Notes: generated by a model from the letters alone, not told the origin. Shown: positions 26,120-35,443, counted from the stretch's first letter. The stretch is 64,000 nt of DNA from Polyangium sp. 6x1 (GCF_029946515.1 NZ_JARZHH010000027.1:1-64000), one strand, 5' to 3'. Program-made: numbers and translations.

Positions 26120-26844
26120 ACGGAAACCCGCAGCTCAACGTGGGTGACGCCCTCGCGGAGAATCTCCGCCATCGGATCCCCCGTTCTCTTCTGGACCAGC
26201 GTCACGACGCCCTGCTCTTCGAGACGGATGAGCGCCGGGAGGATCACACGCTCGTACGGAAGGTGCGGAAGCTTCTCCCGCAGCCGGGCAACTGAAACCC
26301 GGCCGTCCTTATCAGGACGCAGCCGTGAGAGCGCCAGATGGATGACGAAATTCGTATATGCGGCCTCCCCCTCCCGCCGGGCCGCCAACGCCTCACGAGC
26401 CACCTCGATCGCCGCTCTCTGATACAGCGGGGCCGCGAGCACGACTTCGAAAAGCAGAAACTCGCCATGCTCGTGGTCGGCGACGTTCCCAAACGACACG
26501 CCCGTCACCTCTGACGAACGCGGCGGAGGAACGGGTGGGAGCCGTTCGGATACGCGCGTCCCGCCGAAGAACGCATCCGCCACAGCACTCCAGAACGACG
26601 TCCATCTCGCCTTCAACCGCAAACACAGCGGCAGCCCCGTGGGCCCGACGCTCATGTCACGAACGTCCACGAGAGGCTCGGTGAGCGTCTGCCGATCGTG
26701 GACGACGGCGCCGGTCGGCGTGCTCGCCATGGCTGCCCTACCGGCGCCGCCGTCCACGATCGGCGACCCCTGCCGCACGTGCGTAGCGTCGTCCTCGTCA
26801 ACCCCGGTCGGAACGGGCGTAGTCCGGTCGTGCACGGCGAGCAT
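26116..26844 (-). CDS. Uncharacterised protein with winged-helix-like C-terminus
   Basis: A 242-residue protein. The first 90 residues are polar and low in structure (TTPVPTGVDEDDATHV). The C-terminal 100 residues form helices and a wing-like pattern (VSVARLREKLPHLPYERVIL, ALIRLEEQGVVTLVQKRTGD) resembling a winged-helix domain. It forms an overlapping pair with the 70-residue gene. A DNA-binding or adaptor role is possible but unsupported by a family match. Confidence 0.5.
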   Translation of the reverse strand: MLAVHDRTTPVPTGVDEDDATHVRQGSPIVDGGAGRAAMASTPTGAVVHDRQTLTEPLVDVRDMSVGPTGLPLCLRLKARWTSFWSAVADAFFGGTRVSERLPPVPPPRSSEVTGVSFGNVADHEHGEFLLFEVVLAAPLYQRAAIEVAREALAARREGEAAYTNFVIHLALSRLRPDKDGRVSVARLREKLPHLPYERVILPALIRLEEQGVVTLVQKRTGDPMAEILREGVTHVELRVSV

Positions 26845-27329
26845 GACGCGCTCTCCTTCCGAATGAAGGCTCTCATCGCCCGAGGACGAGGCGCGCGTGC
26901 ACCATTCCGCTTTTACACGGACCTGGCCATTACCATGACGCAGTCAGGTGCGCGCCCGCGCCCCGTCCCCGAGCGACGAGCCAACGAAAAACCTCCCCCT
27001 CCCGGGCCGGGTCACGGTGCCTTTTCTGACCTGGCGCGCGAGCAGTCCGGCGTCGAACCGGCCCGGGAAGGGTGAGGCTGGGGGTCGTTATGCCCGGACG
27101 CCCCCAGCGAACACGCATGCACCCAAATGCGTGCGGGCTCGCTGCGAGCGTCGGGGTTACATCACCCCTCAGATAGATATTGGCCGCACGCCGATCACGG
27201 TGACAGCGAACGCGAGATTTTTCTGGAGGGGTGGCGGGCCACGTCGACCCACAGCGCAGGCTCGTCGATCCTCGACGGACTGCTGACAGAACCTTCCCAG
27301 GACAAACCCGATGCGCTACCTTCGCGGGC
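26845..27329 (+). other. Intergenic interval without a convincing gene
   Basis: About 485 bp. Short open frames exist on both strands but show unnatural Arg/Pro-rich composition and no ribosome-binding sites. No hairpin followed by a T run, and no repeat shared with the rest of the window, was noticed. Confidence 0.4.
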
Positions 27330-27536
27330 GTGGAATCTCGCCTCGACACCGCCTCGCTGCGCCTGATGTGGACCGTCTTCCCAGGCGTGGACCTCGTCGC
27401 CTACCAACTCGCTGGCACCGTCGCGGTCTTCTACATGCTCGGTCCGCGCGACGTTCCGATCCGGACGTGGAATCTTGCCGAGGTGCTGGCCAAACGCGAC
27501 GCCACCGGGCTCGCCCTCACGGTCGGACAGGCGTAG
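27330..27536 (+). CDS. Possible small protein (68 aa)
   Basis: A 68-residue frame from GTG 27330 (VESRLDTASLRLMWTVFPGV, then DLVAYQLAGTVAVFYML) with plausible hydrophobic packing and a charged C-terminal helix (TWNLAEVLAKRDATG). Its TAG stop directly abuts the stop of the convergent lipoprotein gene. Upstream ATG 27231 in the same frame is less plausible. No family is recognised. Confidence 0.35.
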   Translation: MESRLDTASLRLMWTVFPGVDLVAYQLAGTVAVFYMLGPRDVPIRTWNLAEVLAKRDATGLALTVGQA

Positions 27537-28706
27537 TTACTCGACGATCCAGTTCGACCTGCGGCAGCAGAAGGTGATCGCGCTGAGCTTGTTCGGCGAC
27601 GCCGATCCCTTCGGCGCTCCGCCGGAGCTCGAGCACGTGCCGTGAACGTACGTCACGCCCGTGACCGCCTTGGCTCCGATCGCGCGGCCCGGCGGCTGCA
27701 TGTCGGTGCACTTCTCGCCGAACGACGAGATGCCGAGTTGCTCGAACTGCGACGAACACACCGCATCGTCGTAGAGCCGAAGCGAGCCCATGCACGCGCT
27801 CCCCATCGGCGCCCCGCACTCGCACGCCTCGCAGCCGCGATCGTCGATCGGCTCCTCGGGGTACATCTCGTGGCGTTCGTGGTTGTAGTTGTCAGGACAC
27901 GGCTCCAGCACGCCCTGGCCGTGCACGCAGTAGAGAAACTCGGGGCCGGGATCGGCCACGCAGTACCGCTTGGTCGCGCTCTCGCCGCACGTGTCGTCGT
28001 TCGTGTTCGCCATGCACGCGAGTGCGCCGAGCTTCCACTCCGTCTTCGTGGTGAACGAAGGCGCAGCGCTCTTCGGTGCGCAGGACTCACTCGTCGGACC
28101 CGGGAGCGGCGAGGACCGCACGGACTGCGCACAGGGCTCACCGCCGCACGACGCACCGGCCGGAAGCGCGTTCGTGCTCGTGCAGGCTCCGTCCCATCCC
28201 GCGGGCCCGCTGAACGGTAGCGACATGGCCGCGCTTTCTGCACACGTCCCGGCGCGGATCTCGATCGCCTGCGGCGGCCCGCCTTCGCACGTCCCTTCCG
28301 AGGGCTCGCACGCGCACGCCTCGCACTCGGCCGGGGGCGCGACGAGCTCGTCGAAGAGGCGAAACTTCTCGTTCGGCACGCTGCTCGGGCAGAACTTCGG
28401 GAGCGCCTCCGGCTTGTCGAACCGGACCGAAACCGGAACTTCGCTCCAGTAGCCAGCGCCGCCGCTCGGCACGGGGACGCAAGCTTGCGTGCAGGTGTTT
28501 CCGGCCTGCGGCGTGGGGCCAGGGTTCAGAGTGTCGGCATCGCCCGCGTTCGCATCGGCGCCTGCGTCCGCCAGCAGTGCTTTGCATCGTTCACTGGGGA
28601 AGAGGTTTCCGGGTTCGCATTCAGTCACAAAGACCGTATCCGCGCCTGTGCATGCAAACAACGTGGCGAGGAGGCTCGTCGCTGCAAAACCGATTGCGAT
28701 TCGCAT
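27537..28706 (-). CDS. Cys-rich lipoprotein
   Basis: A 389-residue lipoprotein: MRIAIGFAATSLLATLFAC gives the signal and lipobox Cys. The mature protein contains about thirty Cys, mostly in short pairs (ECEACACEPSEGTC, GCEACECGAPMGSAC, TFCCRR), suggesting a disulfide-bonded surface protein of a type expanded in myxobacteria. It begins two bases after the stop of the upstream TPR/PEGA protein gene and belongs to the sigma-factor operon starting at 30932. Function unknown. Confidence 0.7.
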   Translation of the reverse strand: MRIAIGFAATSLLATLFACTGADTVFVTECEPGNLFPSERCKALLADAGADANAGDADTLNPGPTPQAGNTCTQACVPVPSGGAGYWSEVPVSVRFDKPEALPKFCPSSVPNEKFRLFDELVAPPAECEACACEPSEGTCEGGPPQAIEIRAGTCAESAAMSLPFSGPAGWDGACTSTNALPAGASCGGEPCAQSVRSSPLPGPTSESCAPKSAAPSFTTKTEWKLGALACMANTNDDTCGESATKRYCVADPGPEFLYCVHGQGVLEPCPDNYNHERHEMYPEEPIDDRGCEACECGAPMGSACMGSLRLYDDAVCSSQFEQLGISSFGEKCTDMQPPGRAIGAKAVTGVTYVHGTCSSSGGAPKGSASPNKLSAITFCCRRSNWIVE

Positions 28707-28708
28707 GG

Positions 28709-29926
28709 TTAAAAACTCCATCCCGCCCCGACCTCCACGCCCATCATGACAGGCGGTTGAGCGGCTAAAACTGTCCCATTGACAGCAACCTTGACCCCAC
28801 TCGAAAGACCAAGAACATCTGCAGCGGTGTGGATCGTGAGCGACTCGGTGACGCTGAACCTGGCGCCCAGGCGCCCACCTCCACCTGGCTTCACCCCCAC
28901 GACACTTGCTGACTTGTAGCTCGCGCCCGAGGTTTCCACCTTGATCACGCCGAGGTGCCCAAGCGCGCAGCCGAAGAACCACCGGTAATGTCCGCAGGCA
29001 CTTACGAGTCCTCCTGCGGTCATCGCGGTGATCGGTTCCCCCCCGATCCCCGATGTCAGCCACGCCGCGCGCCCTTCCAGTCCGAGCGACACGTGCTCAT
29101 GCACTTGCAAGCTTCCGCCGACCACCGCCCCCACCGCAGGCGCCCACGTTGCCACCCCGAATATGACGACGGGGCCCGCGTTGATCGAGCCACGGAGCCC
29201 ACTCTTCTTCTCGTCACCGATGACACCACCGCGGATCGGCTCTTGCTTCGGCGGCTCGTCGTCGGGCGGCTCCTCGACGCTCGTCGCCGGATCAAACTGA
29301 CGCCGCCGGAGAAGCCGCTCCGGCGGATCGATGGGCGCGAACGAGGGGAGCGGACGCAGAGCCAGCGTGTACCGCAACGTCCCCCCCTTGATCGCCGTGA
29401 AATCGATGACCGCGTCCTCGAATCCATTGAGTGCTGCCCGCAGCTCGTGCTCGCCGGGCGGGACGAAAAGAATGAACCCGGTATGGCCCTCCCGATTCTT
29501 GGGCAAACCGTCCAGCGTGACGCGCGAATGCGGCTCGGATACGGTCACCTCGACGCGGCAAACCTGCGAGCGCGCGACGTCATACGCCGAGAGCCAGGTG
29601 TGTCGTTCGTCCGATGAAACATCCTGTCCACGCTCGATCGCGTCGAGCAGCAGATCCGCGGCCTGGATGGGGTTGCGCAGCTCGACGAGCAGAGCCCCGA
29701 GGCGCCCGCCTACGAGGGGGTCTTCCTTGATCTTGAAGGCTTCGGCATACGCCATCGCGGCTTCGGGCAGCCTCCCCGCTGCGCGCTCTCGATCCGCCTT
29801 TGCGACGAGTGCTGCAAATCGTGCCGCCTGCACGGCATCGTCGACCGCGGGCCGGGGCGCGTCCTCTGCGAGCGCAGACGCCCCGAACGTGAGAATGGCG
29901 GCAATGACGATACCGGACCGCACCAT
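28709..29926 (-). CDS. Exported TPR-PEGA outer-membrane protein
   Basis: A 405-residue exported protein: signal peptide MVRSGIVIAAILTFGASALA, a TPR-like helical part (about 25-110: AGRLPEAAMAYAEAFKIKED), a PEGA-like beta domain (about 125-190: SRVTLDGLPKNREGHTGFIL, PPGEHELRAALNGFEDAVI), a Pro/acidic linker, and a C-terminal beta-barrel-like region ending in Trp-Ser-Phe. This architecture is common in Polyangiaceae envelope proteins. It is the second gene of the sigma-factor unit (67 bp after the sigma gene). Confidence 0.7.
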   Translation of the reverse strand: MVRSGIVIAAILTFGASALAEDAPRPAVDDAVQAARFAALVAKADRERAAGRLPEAAMAYAEAFKIKEDPLVGGRLGALLVELRNPIQAADLLLDAIERGQDVSSDERHTWLSAYDVARSQVCRVEVTVSEPHSRVTLDGLPKNREGHTGFILFVPPGEHELRAALNGFEDAVIDFTAIKGGTLRYTLALRPLPSFAPIDPPERLLRRRQFDPATSVEEPPDDEPPKQEPIRGGVIGDEKKSGLRGSINAGPVVIFGVATWAPAVGAVVGGSLQVHEHVSLGLEGRAAWLTSGIGGEPITAMTAGGLVSACGHYRWFFGCALGHLGVIKVETSGASYKSASVVGVKPGGGGRLGARFSVTESLTIHTAADVLGLSSGVKVAVNGTVLAAQPPVMMGVEVGAGWSF

Positions 29927-29993
29927 GCGGGCGAGCGTATCCGATCCGGGACAAACCCGTCAAGATGGACGGGACAAACTGCCGCGAGGGTTG

Positions 29994-30932
29994 CTACCGG
30001 TTGCCCTTCGGAAGGAACGACATGCCCGAGAGGTCCACCACGACCGGAGGCTGGGGCACGGTCGGCCTACGTGCAGCACGCCCGATCGATGGGGCTTTCG
30101 CCGGCTTGACGGCCGAGCCGGGCACGGTTTCAGGGGGAACTGCCAGCGGCGGGGGCTGAGGAGCCTCCTGCACCGCCGCGGCCACGATCGGTATGCGATA
30201 CCGGAGCCCGGTGCGCGCTACGGGCAGCTCGGGCCCCGGCGTGAGCAGCAGCAGACCGATGATCACGCCGAGCGCGTTTCCTGTTGGGTGGACGTAGCCG
30301 AAGAGCTTGCGGAGCCGTTCGAGGCGGGAAGCGTGGTCTTCCCCGACCAGCCACAGAAAGGGCATGAAGCTGCGCAAGTCATCGCGGGAGAGACCGCTTT
30401 TTTCGAGGAGAAAGGTCCGGGCACGCTCGAGCCGCTTTTTCGCCAAGGCTTCCGAGATCCCGAGCTCCGCGGCGACCTCCTGGTGCGACCTCCCTTCGAT
30501 GCCTACACGCAGAAGCACCTCGAAGAACTCGGGAGGCAACTGCTCCATAGCCACCGCGATCTTGCGCTGGACGTCGCGCCAGTGCGCGATGCGCTCGGGT
30601 GAGGCGGCCTGGGCGGGCGCGGACTCGGCCTCGCCGTCCTCCGGCGAAAAACGCGCGTCGTAGCGTCGTTTGGCGCGGTCACGGTCACGGGAAACGTTCG
30701 CAGCGATCCCGAGCGTCCAGCCCCGGAGATCGCCGGCCTTGGGATCGTAGGTCTCCCGGCTCTCGACAGCCGTAGCAAAGACGTCCTGCGACTTGTCCTC
30801 CACGCCGTCGTTGCCGTTGGCGCGCTTGTGGCTCTCGCCCGTGAGGAAGCGCTCGACGTCGGCGCGCAGCTCGACGAGCCGGGCGAGAAACCCGGGACCG
30901 TCCCCAGGCTTGCCCTTCGATCTGTTGCCCAT
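29994..30932 (-). CDS. ECF-type RNA polymerase sigma factor with C-terminal membrane segment
   Basis: A 312-residue sigma-70-family protein. Region 2 spans about 35-95 (DVFATAVESRETYDPKAGDL, WTLGIAANVSRDRDRAKRR), and region 4 about 135-185 (LPPEFFEVLLRVGIEGRSHQ, EVAAELGISEALAKKRLERA). It extends beyond a minimal ECF with a hydrophobic segment (NALGVIIGLLLLTPG) and a Pro-rich tail, so a membrane-tethered or self-inhibiting form is likely. ATG 30932 replaces a longer frame to 30971. No separate anti-sigma gene is adjacent. Downstream genes encode envelope proteins, probably part of its regulon or its signal input. Confidence 0.8.
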   Translation of the reverse strand: MGNRSKGKPGDGPGFLARLVELRADVERFLTGESHKRANGNDGVEDKSQDVFATAVESRETYDPKAGDLRGWTLGIAANVSRDRDRAKRRYDARFSPEDGEAESAPAQAASPERIAHWRDVQRKIAVAMEQLPPEFFEVLLRVGIEGRSHQEVAAELGISEALAKKRLERARTFLLEKSGLSRDDLRSFMPFLWLVGEDHASRLERLRKLFGYVHPTGNALGVIIGLLLLTPGPELPVARTGLRYRIPIVAAAVQEAPQPPPLAVPPETVPGSAVKPAKAPSIGRAARRPTVPQPPVVVDLSGMSFLPKGNR

Positions 30933-31743
30933 GTCTAGTATTGGCCGCTGGGCCGAAGAGGTGACAGACAATTTTCACCGGACGCACTTCTGTGGCGTCT
31001 GCGGCGGCAATCACGCCAACATGAACCCCTGCGGCGTCTGCTTTGGGCCCCCCCTGGGTCCTCATGAATACGGCCCCTGATGGAGCACGTTCGCAGGTCG
31101 GGCCACGGCATTCGGGGTCCGGCGACCGAGCCTGCATCCGACAGACGCATCGCCCTTCCACCACCGCGATCTCCCCTCCCAGAATCGACGCATCTCCTCC
31201 GCCCCCCGACACCACGCCCACCGCGCCCCCGAGCGCTCCTTCCCCCGATCGCTCCCTCTCCATCCCCCGGCCGACACCTCCCGGCTCCGCGACTCCACGC
31301 ACCCCTCCCCCGACCGATACCCATCCTCCCCGCAATCACACGCGCAATCCCGGCACAGGCGCCATCTCCCCCCGACGATCGACATCTCTCCTTCCCGGAC
31401 CGATCCCTCTCCTCTCTGCTTCGACATCGACCCATCCCCGATCGACACATCTCCTTCCCCCTATCGAGACTTGTCGCCTGCCCGATCGACCTGTCGCCGT
31501 GCACGTTTCCGTCGCTGACGGGTTACATCGAAAGCCGAACCTTCCAGTCTCACGCCCATCTCGCGAGAACGAAGAGGCCAAGGGCGACGCAGGGCCCGCT
31601 GCCGCGACGGCTTCCCCTGCATCCCGTTCCCTCCCGCGCGTCCGCCTCCGCCCGGAAAAATGGCTTGACAAACGCACCGCTCCCCTCGCCCTCGCCGCGG
31701 GGAGGCCGTACGCGCCGCCGAGCTCCTCGCCCCGCTCGCTCGG
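30933..31743 (-). other. Non-coding interval with strand-biased degenerate repeats
   Basis: About 810 bp without a credible gene. From about 31140 to 31510 the plus strand is strongly pyrimidine-rich and built from imperfect iterations of CGATCGACAYCTCTCCTTCCC-like words spaced roughly 20-30 bp. Frames on both strands translate to repetitive Arg/Gly/Ser or Pro/Ser/Thr strings, as low-complexity DNA does. It separates the sigma operon from the kinase operon and may contain the sigma gene promoter near 30940-31000. Confidence 0.5.
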
Positions 31744-32607
31744 CTAGAAGGACCCGCCCGCCACGACGCCGCCGCCGCCCGGCAAGAACCAAGGCGCAAC
31801 CACGGCCGCCTTCTTCTCCTCCGCGCCCTTCTTCCCGCCGCTCTGCGTCACCACGAGCACCACGCCCACCGCGGCGGCCACGCCTCCGCCGATCAGCATG
31901 ATGTCGCCCACCGTCGCGAACGTGTTCGACGTCTCGATGTCGTCCTGCGCCGACGAACGGCAAAGCTGCCGCCCGTCCGCCGTCATTCCACACACGGACG
32001 ACGCATCCGGCCTGCGCGTCGCGGCCAGGATGTCGAGCACGCCGCCGCCGAGCGCCACGGCCCCACCCGCCGCTGCGAGGATCACGCCGGGCATGAAGAT
32101 CTTGCCGCCCTCGCGCTTGTCCTTCGCGTCCTTCTCGGCCTTGTCCTTCGCGTCCTTCTCGGCCTTCTCTTTCGCTTCCTTCGCGGCCTTGTCCTTCGCG
32201 ATCCGCTCGTCGAGCTTCGCGAGACGCGCGTCGAGATCCGCGTGCTCCTCCGGCGGCGCCGCTTCACGCCAGCGACCGAGGTACTCGCGCGCCTTCTCGG
32301 CGTTCCCGAGCCGCTCGTGCGCGTTCGCGATGCTCTCGAGGATCAGCTCTCGCTGCGAGAGCTCGTAGGACATCTCCCACACCTCGATCGCCTTCTCGTA
32401 GTCGCCCTTCGTGTAGAGCTCCTCGCCCTGCTGGAACAGGCGCTTGGCCTCGACGAGCTTCGGGTCGTTCTTGTTCGGCGGCTTCTTCTTCGTCGCCGAC
32501 GCGACGGGCGCGGCCTTCTTCGGCTGGGCCGAGGCCAAAGGGCCAGCGACGAGGAAGGACAAACCGAGGAGCGACGCCGCAACGAGCGGCAGGGAGCGAC
32601 GGCTCAT
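31744..32607 (-). CDS. Exported TPR protein with C-terminal membrane segments
   Basis: A 287-residue protein: signal peptide MSRRSLPLVAASLLGLSFLV ending near ASAQ, a TPR pair (about 50-115: LFQQGEELYTKGDYEKAIEV, IANAHERLGNAEKAREYLGR), a highly charged Lys/Ala coiled coil (about 130-165, AKEKAEKDAKDKAEKDAKDK), then two hydrophobic glycine-rich segments (ILAAAGGAVALGGGVLDILA, DIMLIGGGVAAAVGVVLVV). It overlaps the kinase gene stop by 4 bp (ATGA), so the two are made together. A periplasmic partner or substrate of the kinase pathway is possible. Confidence 0.72.
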   Translation of the reverse strand: MSRRSLPLVAASLLGLSFLVAGPLASAQPKKAAPVASATKKKPPNKNDPKLVEAKRLFQQGEELYTKGDYEKAIEVWEMSYELSQRELILESIANAHERLGNAEKAREYLGRWREAAPPEEHADLDARLAKLDERIAKDKAAKEAKEKAEKDAKDKAEKDAKDKREGGKIFMPGVILAAAGGAVALGGGVLDILAATRRPDASSVCGMTADGRQLCRSSAQDDIETSNTFATVGDIMLIGGGVAAAVGVVLVVTQSGGKKGAEEKKAAVVAPWFLPGGGGVVAGGSF

Positions 32608-34151
32608 TCGAAGGGACTCCGGATCTCCGACCTGCGGCCCGTTTTGCTGGTGGTCGTGGGCGGCGGCGCTGCGGTGCGAACGGTCCCCGGCGACCCCCCG
32701 CGCGCCTGTGTGGCTGCGGGCGTCGTCGTCGGCGTGGACGTCGGCGTGGATGTCGGCGCCTGCGCGGCCGAGGTCGCGGGCGCCGTCGTGGGCTCGGGCG
32801 GCGCCGTCGCGGCGAGCGCCTGCGGCGGCGGGCTCGGGCTCGCGCTCGGGGCAGGCGCGGCTGCGCTCGACGCGCTCGCGCTCTCTTGCGTGCTCTTGCC
32901 TCCGCGCATCACGGCGAACGCGAGCACCGCGCCGATCCCGCCCATCGCGAGCGCCGCGACGACGAGGGACGCGAGCACGGCGGGGCTGCTGCGCTTCGGC
33001 GGCGCCTTGTGCATCCCGGTCTCGGACGTGACGAACCCGCGCTGCGTCGCGCCGCTCTCCATCATCGGCGGCGGCGCCTGGCTCGGCGTCGCCGCCGGGA
33101 TCGGCATCGGAACGTTGTTCGTCGAGATCCGCGCGAAGTTCCCCGTCGCGTAAGGCGCAGGCGCGTGCGCCTGGTTCGGCACGGGCCAGCCTTGGCCCGA
33201 CGACTTCATCGCGATCGCGCGCAGATCCCGCGACACCTCGGCCATGCGCTGCGGCCGCTCGTCCGGGCGCTTCGCCATGCAGCGCAGGATCACCGCTTCG
33301 AGCAGCCCGTCCATCGCGCAGAACCGGCTCGGCGGCTCCGGCGCTTCCATCGCGTGCCGCGTGATCACGCCGATCGTCGACTCCGCGGTGAACGGCAGCC
33401 TTCCTGTGAACGCGCGGTACATCATCACGCCGAGCGAGTACACGTCCGCGCGGTGGTCCACGCTCTCGCTGCGCGCCTGCTCGGGCGCCATGTAGTGCGG
33501 TGTGCCGAGGATCATCCCCTCCTCGGTCAGCTCCGACGAACCGCTGTGCAGGACCTTCGCGATCCCGAAATCGAGCAGCTTCACGAACAGCGGATCGCCG
33601 TTCTCCTGCACGAGGAACACGTTGTCCGGCTTCAGATCGCGGTGGACGATCCCGTGCGCGTGCACGAGCTCGAGCGTGTCGGCGATCTGGATGAACACGT
33701 GCAGCAGCTGCGCCGGGCCGAGCCTCGACTCGCGCATCGCCCGCGCGAGATCGAAGCCCTCGAGCAGCTCCATCACCACGTAGAACGGGCCGCCTTCGAG
33801 CTGGCCGAAGTCCGTCGTCTCGATGATGTGCCGGCTCTTCAGCGCGTTCGCGGTCTGCGCCTCGCGGATGAACCGAGCGAGCACGCCGTCGTTTTGCCCG
33901 CTGCGCGGCGGCCGCAGCACCTTCATCGCGAACGCCTTGCCGACGACGACGTGCCGGCAGGCGTAGATCGTGCCCATGCCGCCGTGCCCGAGCACGCGCT
34001 CGATGCGGTAGCGCCCGTCGACGAGCTGCCCGACGAGCTGCTCGGCGCGCAGCGCCGCCGTCTTGTCCAGGCTGACGAGCTTGATCCCGTCATCCTGACA
34101 ATGCGAGCGCGCATCGGGGTACTCGCGCGAGCACGCGGGGCAGATCCTCAC
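32604..34151 (-). CDS. Transmembrane Ser/Thr protein kinase with N-terminal zinc ribbon
   Basis: A 515-residue PknB-type kinase from GTG 34151 (VRICPACSREYPDA): a Cys cluster (CPAC and a later CQDDG) precedes the kinase domain (about 50-310). The glycine loop GHGGMGTIY, the VAIK-type Lys in FAMKVL, catalytic HRDLKPDNV, DFG in LLDFGIAK and GTPHYMAPE are all intact, so it should be active. The C-terminal part has a Pro-rich linker, one membrane helix (VLASLVVAALAMGGIGAVLAF) and an extracytoplasmic Ala/Thr/Pro tail. It is co-translated with the TPR protein. An alternative start at 34328 would add low-complexity residues. Confidence 0.9.
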   Translation of the reverse strand: MRICPACSREYPDARSHCQDDGIKLVSLDKTAALRAEQLVGQLVDGRYRIERVLGHGGMGTIYACRHVVVGKAFAMKVLRPPRSGQNDGVLARFIREAQTANALKSRHIIETTDFGQLEGGPFYVVMELLEGFDLARAMRESRLGPAQLLHVFIQIADTLELVHAHGIVHRDLKPDNVFLVQENGDPLFVKLLDFGIAKVLHSGSSELTEEGMILGTPHYMAPEQARSESVDHRADVYSLGVMMYRAFTGRLPFTAESTIGVITRHAMEAPEPPSRFCAMDGLLEAVILRCMAKRPDERPQRMAEVSRDLRAIAMKSSGQGWPVPNQAHAPAPYATGNFARISTNNVPMPIPAATPSQAPPPMMESGATQRGFVTSETGMHKAPPKRSSPAVLASLVVAALAMGGIGAVLAFAVMRGGKSTQESASASSAAAPAPSASPSPPPQALAATAPPEPTTAPATSAAQAPTSTPTSTPTTTPAATQARGGSPGTVRTAAPPPTTTSKTGRRSEIRSPFE

Positions 34152-34273
34152 GAGGACGATGATGCCACCGGGGCGGACGGGAGCGGAAGGGGAAAGGAAG
34201 GAAGGCAGGGCGGAGCCGGAGACGGCGGCGGACGCGGACCAAGGACGGAAAGGGGCCCGCGAGGCGACACCGG

Positions 34274-34319
34274 AAAGCAAACGGGCCCGGTCGGCCTCCG
34301 AGGAGATCGACCGGGCCCG
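34274..34319 (-). terminator. Rho-independent terminator-like hairpin after the YG-rich lipoprotein gene
   Basis: A perfect 12-bp inverted repeat (CGGGCCCGGTCG at 34282-34293, CGACCGGGCCCG at 34308-34319) followed on the minus strand by TTTGCTTTCC. It begins 45 bp after the stop of the lipoprotein gene that ends at 34364 and precedes the kinase operon. Confidence 0.65.
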
Positions 34320-34363
34320 AACGTTCACGTCACGAAGTCATTGCGTCGAAGCCATTCGGCCGA

Positions 34364-35209
34364 TCACCAGTAGTAACGGTGGTGGCGCCGGTAGTACGGG
34401 TAGCCGCCGTAGTAGCCGCCGTACGGGTAGCCGCCGTAGTAGCCGCCGTACGGGTAGTAGCCGCCGTACGGGTAGTAGCCACCGTAGTACGGGCGATACG
34501 GGCGGTAGTAGTTGTACGGGTAGTACCCGCCATACCCGCCGTACCAGCCGTGGCGACGGCCGCGCCAGTACTGCGTCGAGAGCTCTTCCTGCGCTTCCCC
34601 CGTCGATTCGCCGGCCTGGCCGGCGACATCCTCACTCGTGGCCGACTGGCCCTCGACCTGGCCCTCTTCGCCAGCCACCTGGCCGCCGCTCTCTTCGATC
34701 CGCGCCTCGTTCGAGACCTGGCCGCCGCTCTCTGCGGTCCGCGCCTCGTTCGACACCTGGCCGCCGCTCTCTCCGGCCTGCCCGAGCGACCGTTCCTGCG
34801 TGCCCTTCTCTTCCCCCGTCATCGGGGCGCCCTTGCTGAGGCCCTTGCCGATGCCCTTGCCGAGCCCGCCCTCGATGCCCTTGCCGATGCCCTTGCCGAG
34901 GTTCTGCTCGAAGCCCTTGCCGAGGCCCTTCTCCATTCCCTTCTCGATGCGCTCGCTGAGCGCGCCGCGCAGGATCTGCCCGCCGAACGGCAGGTTCTCG
35001 CCGAGCTGGCTCCCCTGGCCCTGGCCCAACGAGGTCCCCGTCGACGCGCCGCCGACGTTGCCCTTGGTGAATCCGGCACCCTTGTGCACGTCGGCCAGCG
35101 CGCTGTCCGTATCCTCGTCGAAATCCCCCACCTCCGCGGCGCAACCCGTGAGCCAGATGCCCGCAGACGCGGACAGGATCAACGCCACGACTTTCGACAC
35201 GTTCTTCAT
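34364..35209 (-). CDS. Low-complexity lipoprotein with Gly-Tyr-rich tail (paralogue A)
   Basis: A 281-residue lipoprotein. MKNVSKVVALILSASAGIWL with LTGC is the lipobox. The mature chain has three low-complexity blocks: GKG repeats (GKGIGKGIEGGLGKGIGKG, about 100-135), ESGGQVSNEAR repeats (about 150-190), and a 60-residue tail rich in Gly and Tyr (YYGGYYPYGGYY units, ending RRHHRYYW). ATG 35209 is preceded by GGGGGAGGTTCGT, identical to its paralogue at 36173. Tyr/Gly-rich tails occur in surface and adhesive proteins, so a surface-exposed role is plausible. The two genes are tandem duplicates. Confidence 0.75.
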   Translation of the reverse strand: MKNVSKVVALILSASAGIWLTGCAAEVGDFDEDTDSALADVHKGAGFTKGNVGGASTGTSLGQGQGSQLGENLPFGGQILRGALSERIEKGMEKGLGKGFEQNLGKGIGKGIEGGLGKGIGKGLSKGAPMTGEEKGTQERSLGQAGESGGQVSNEARTAESGGQVSNEARIEESGGQVAGEEGQVEGQSATSEDVAGQAGESTGEAQEELSTQYWRGRRHGWYGGYGGYYPYNYYRPYRPYYGGYYPYGGYYPYGGYYGGYPYGGYYGGYPYYRRHHRYYW

Positions 35210-35345
35210 ACGAACCTCCCCCTGTTCCACTTCGCTGCGGCCTTTCCCACGCCTGACGAGAGCGCGAGATGCGCTCTCCCGCGAGGGTCCGACCACAATC
35301 GAATTCATTTGGCCGGGGCGGCCCAACGTCGAGCGGGTCCGCGCG
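35210..35345 (-). promoter_or_regulatory. Conserved 5' region of lipoprotein paralogue A
   Basis: The sequence upstream of the ATG at 35209 shares blocks with that upstream of 36173: the GGGGGAGG ribosome-binding site, CCGACCAC near 35290, CATTTGGCCGGGGCG near 35307 and GTCGAGCGG near 35328, in the same order and spacing. Conservation of non-coding DNA between diverged paralogues suggests a shared promoter or leader RNA. Confidence 0.5.
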
Positions 35346-35443
35346 GCCGAACGTGCGCGGACACGATCTTCCTTCCCGTGGGCTCGAAAAACCCATCTTT
35401 GGAGGAGGATCGCTCGGCTGAAAATCGTGGAGCGTGAAAATGG

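Noticed and set aside
31043-31747. Pro/Ser/Thr-rich open frame (234 aa) in the intergenic tract
   Set aside because: Composition follows the pyrimidine-biased repeat DNA, no ribosome-binding site, and no homology pattern; treated as non-coding.
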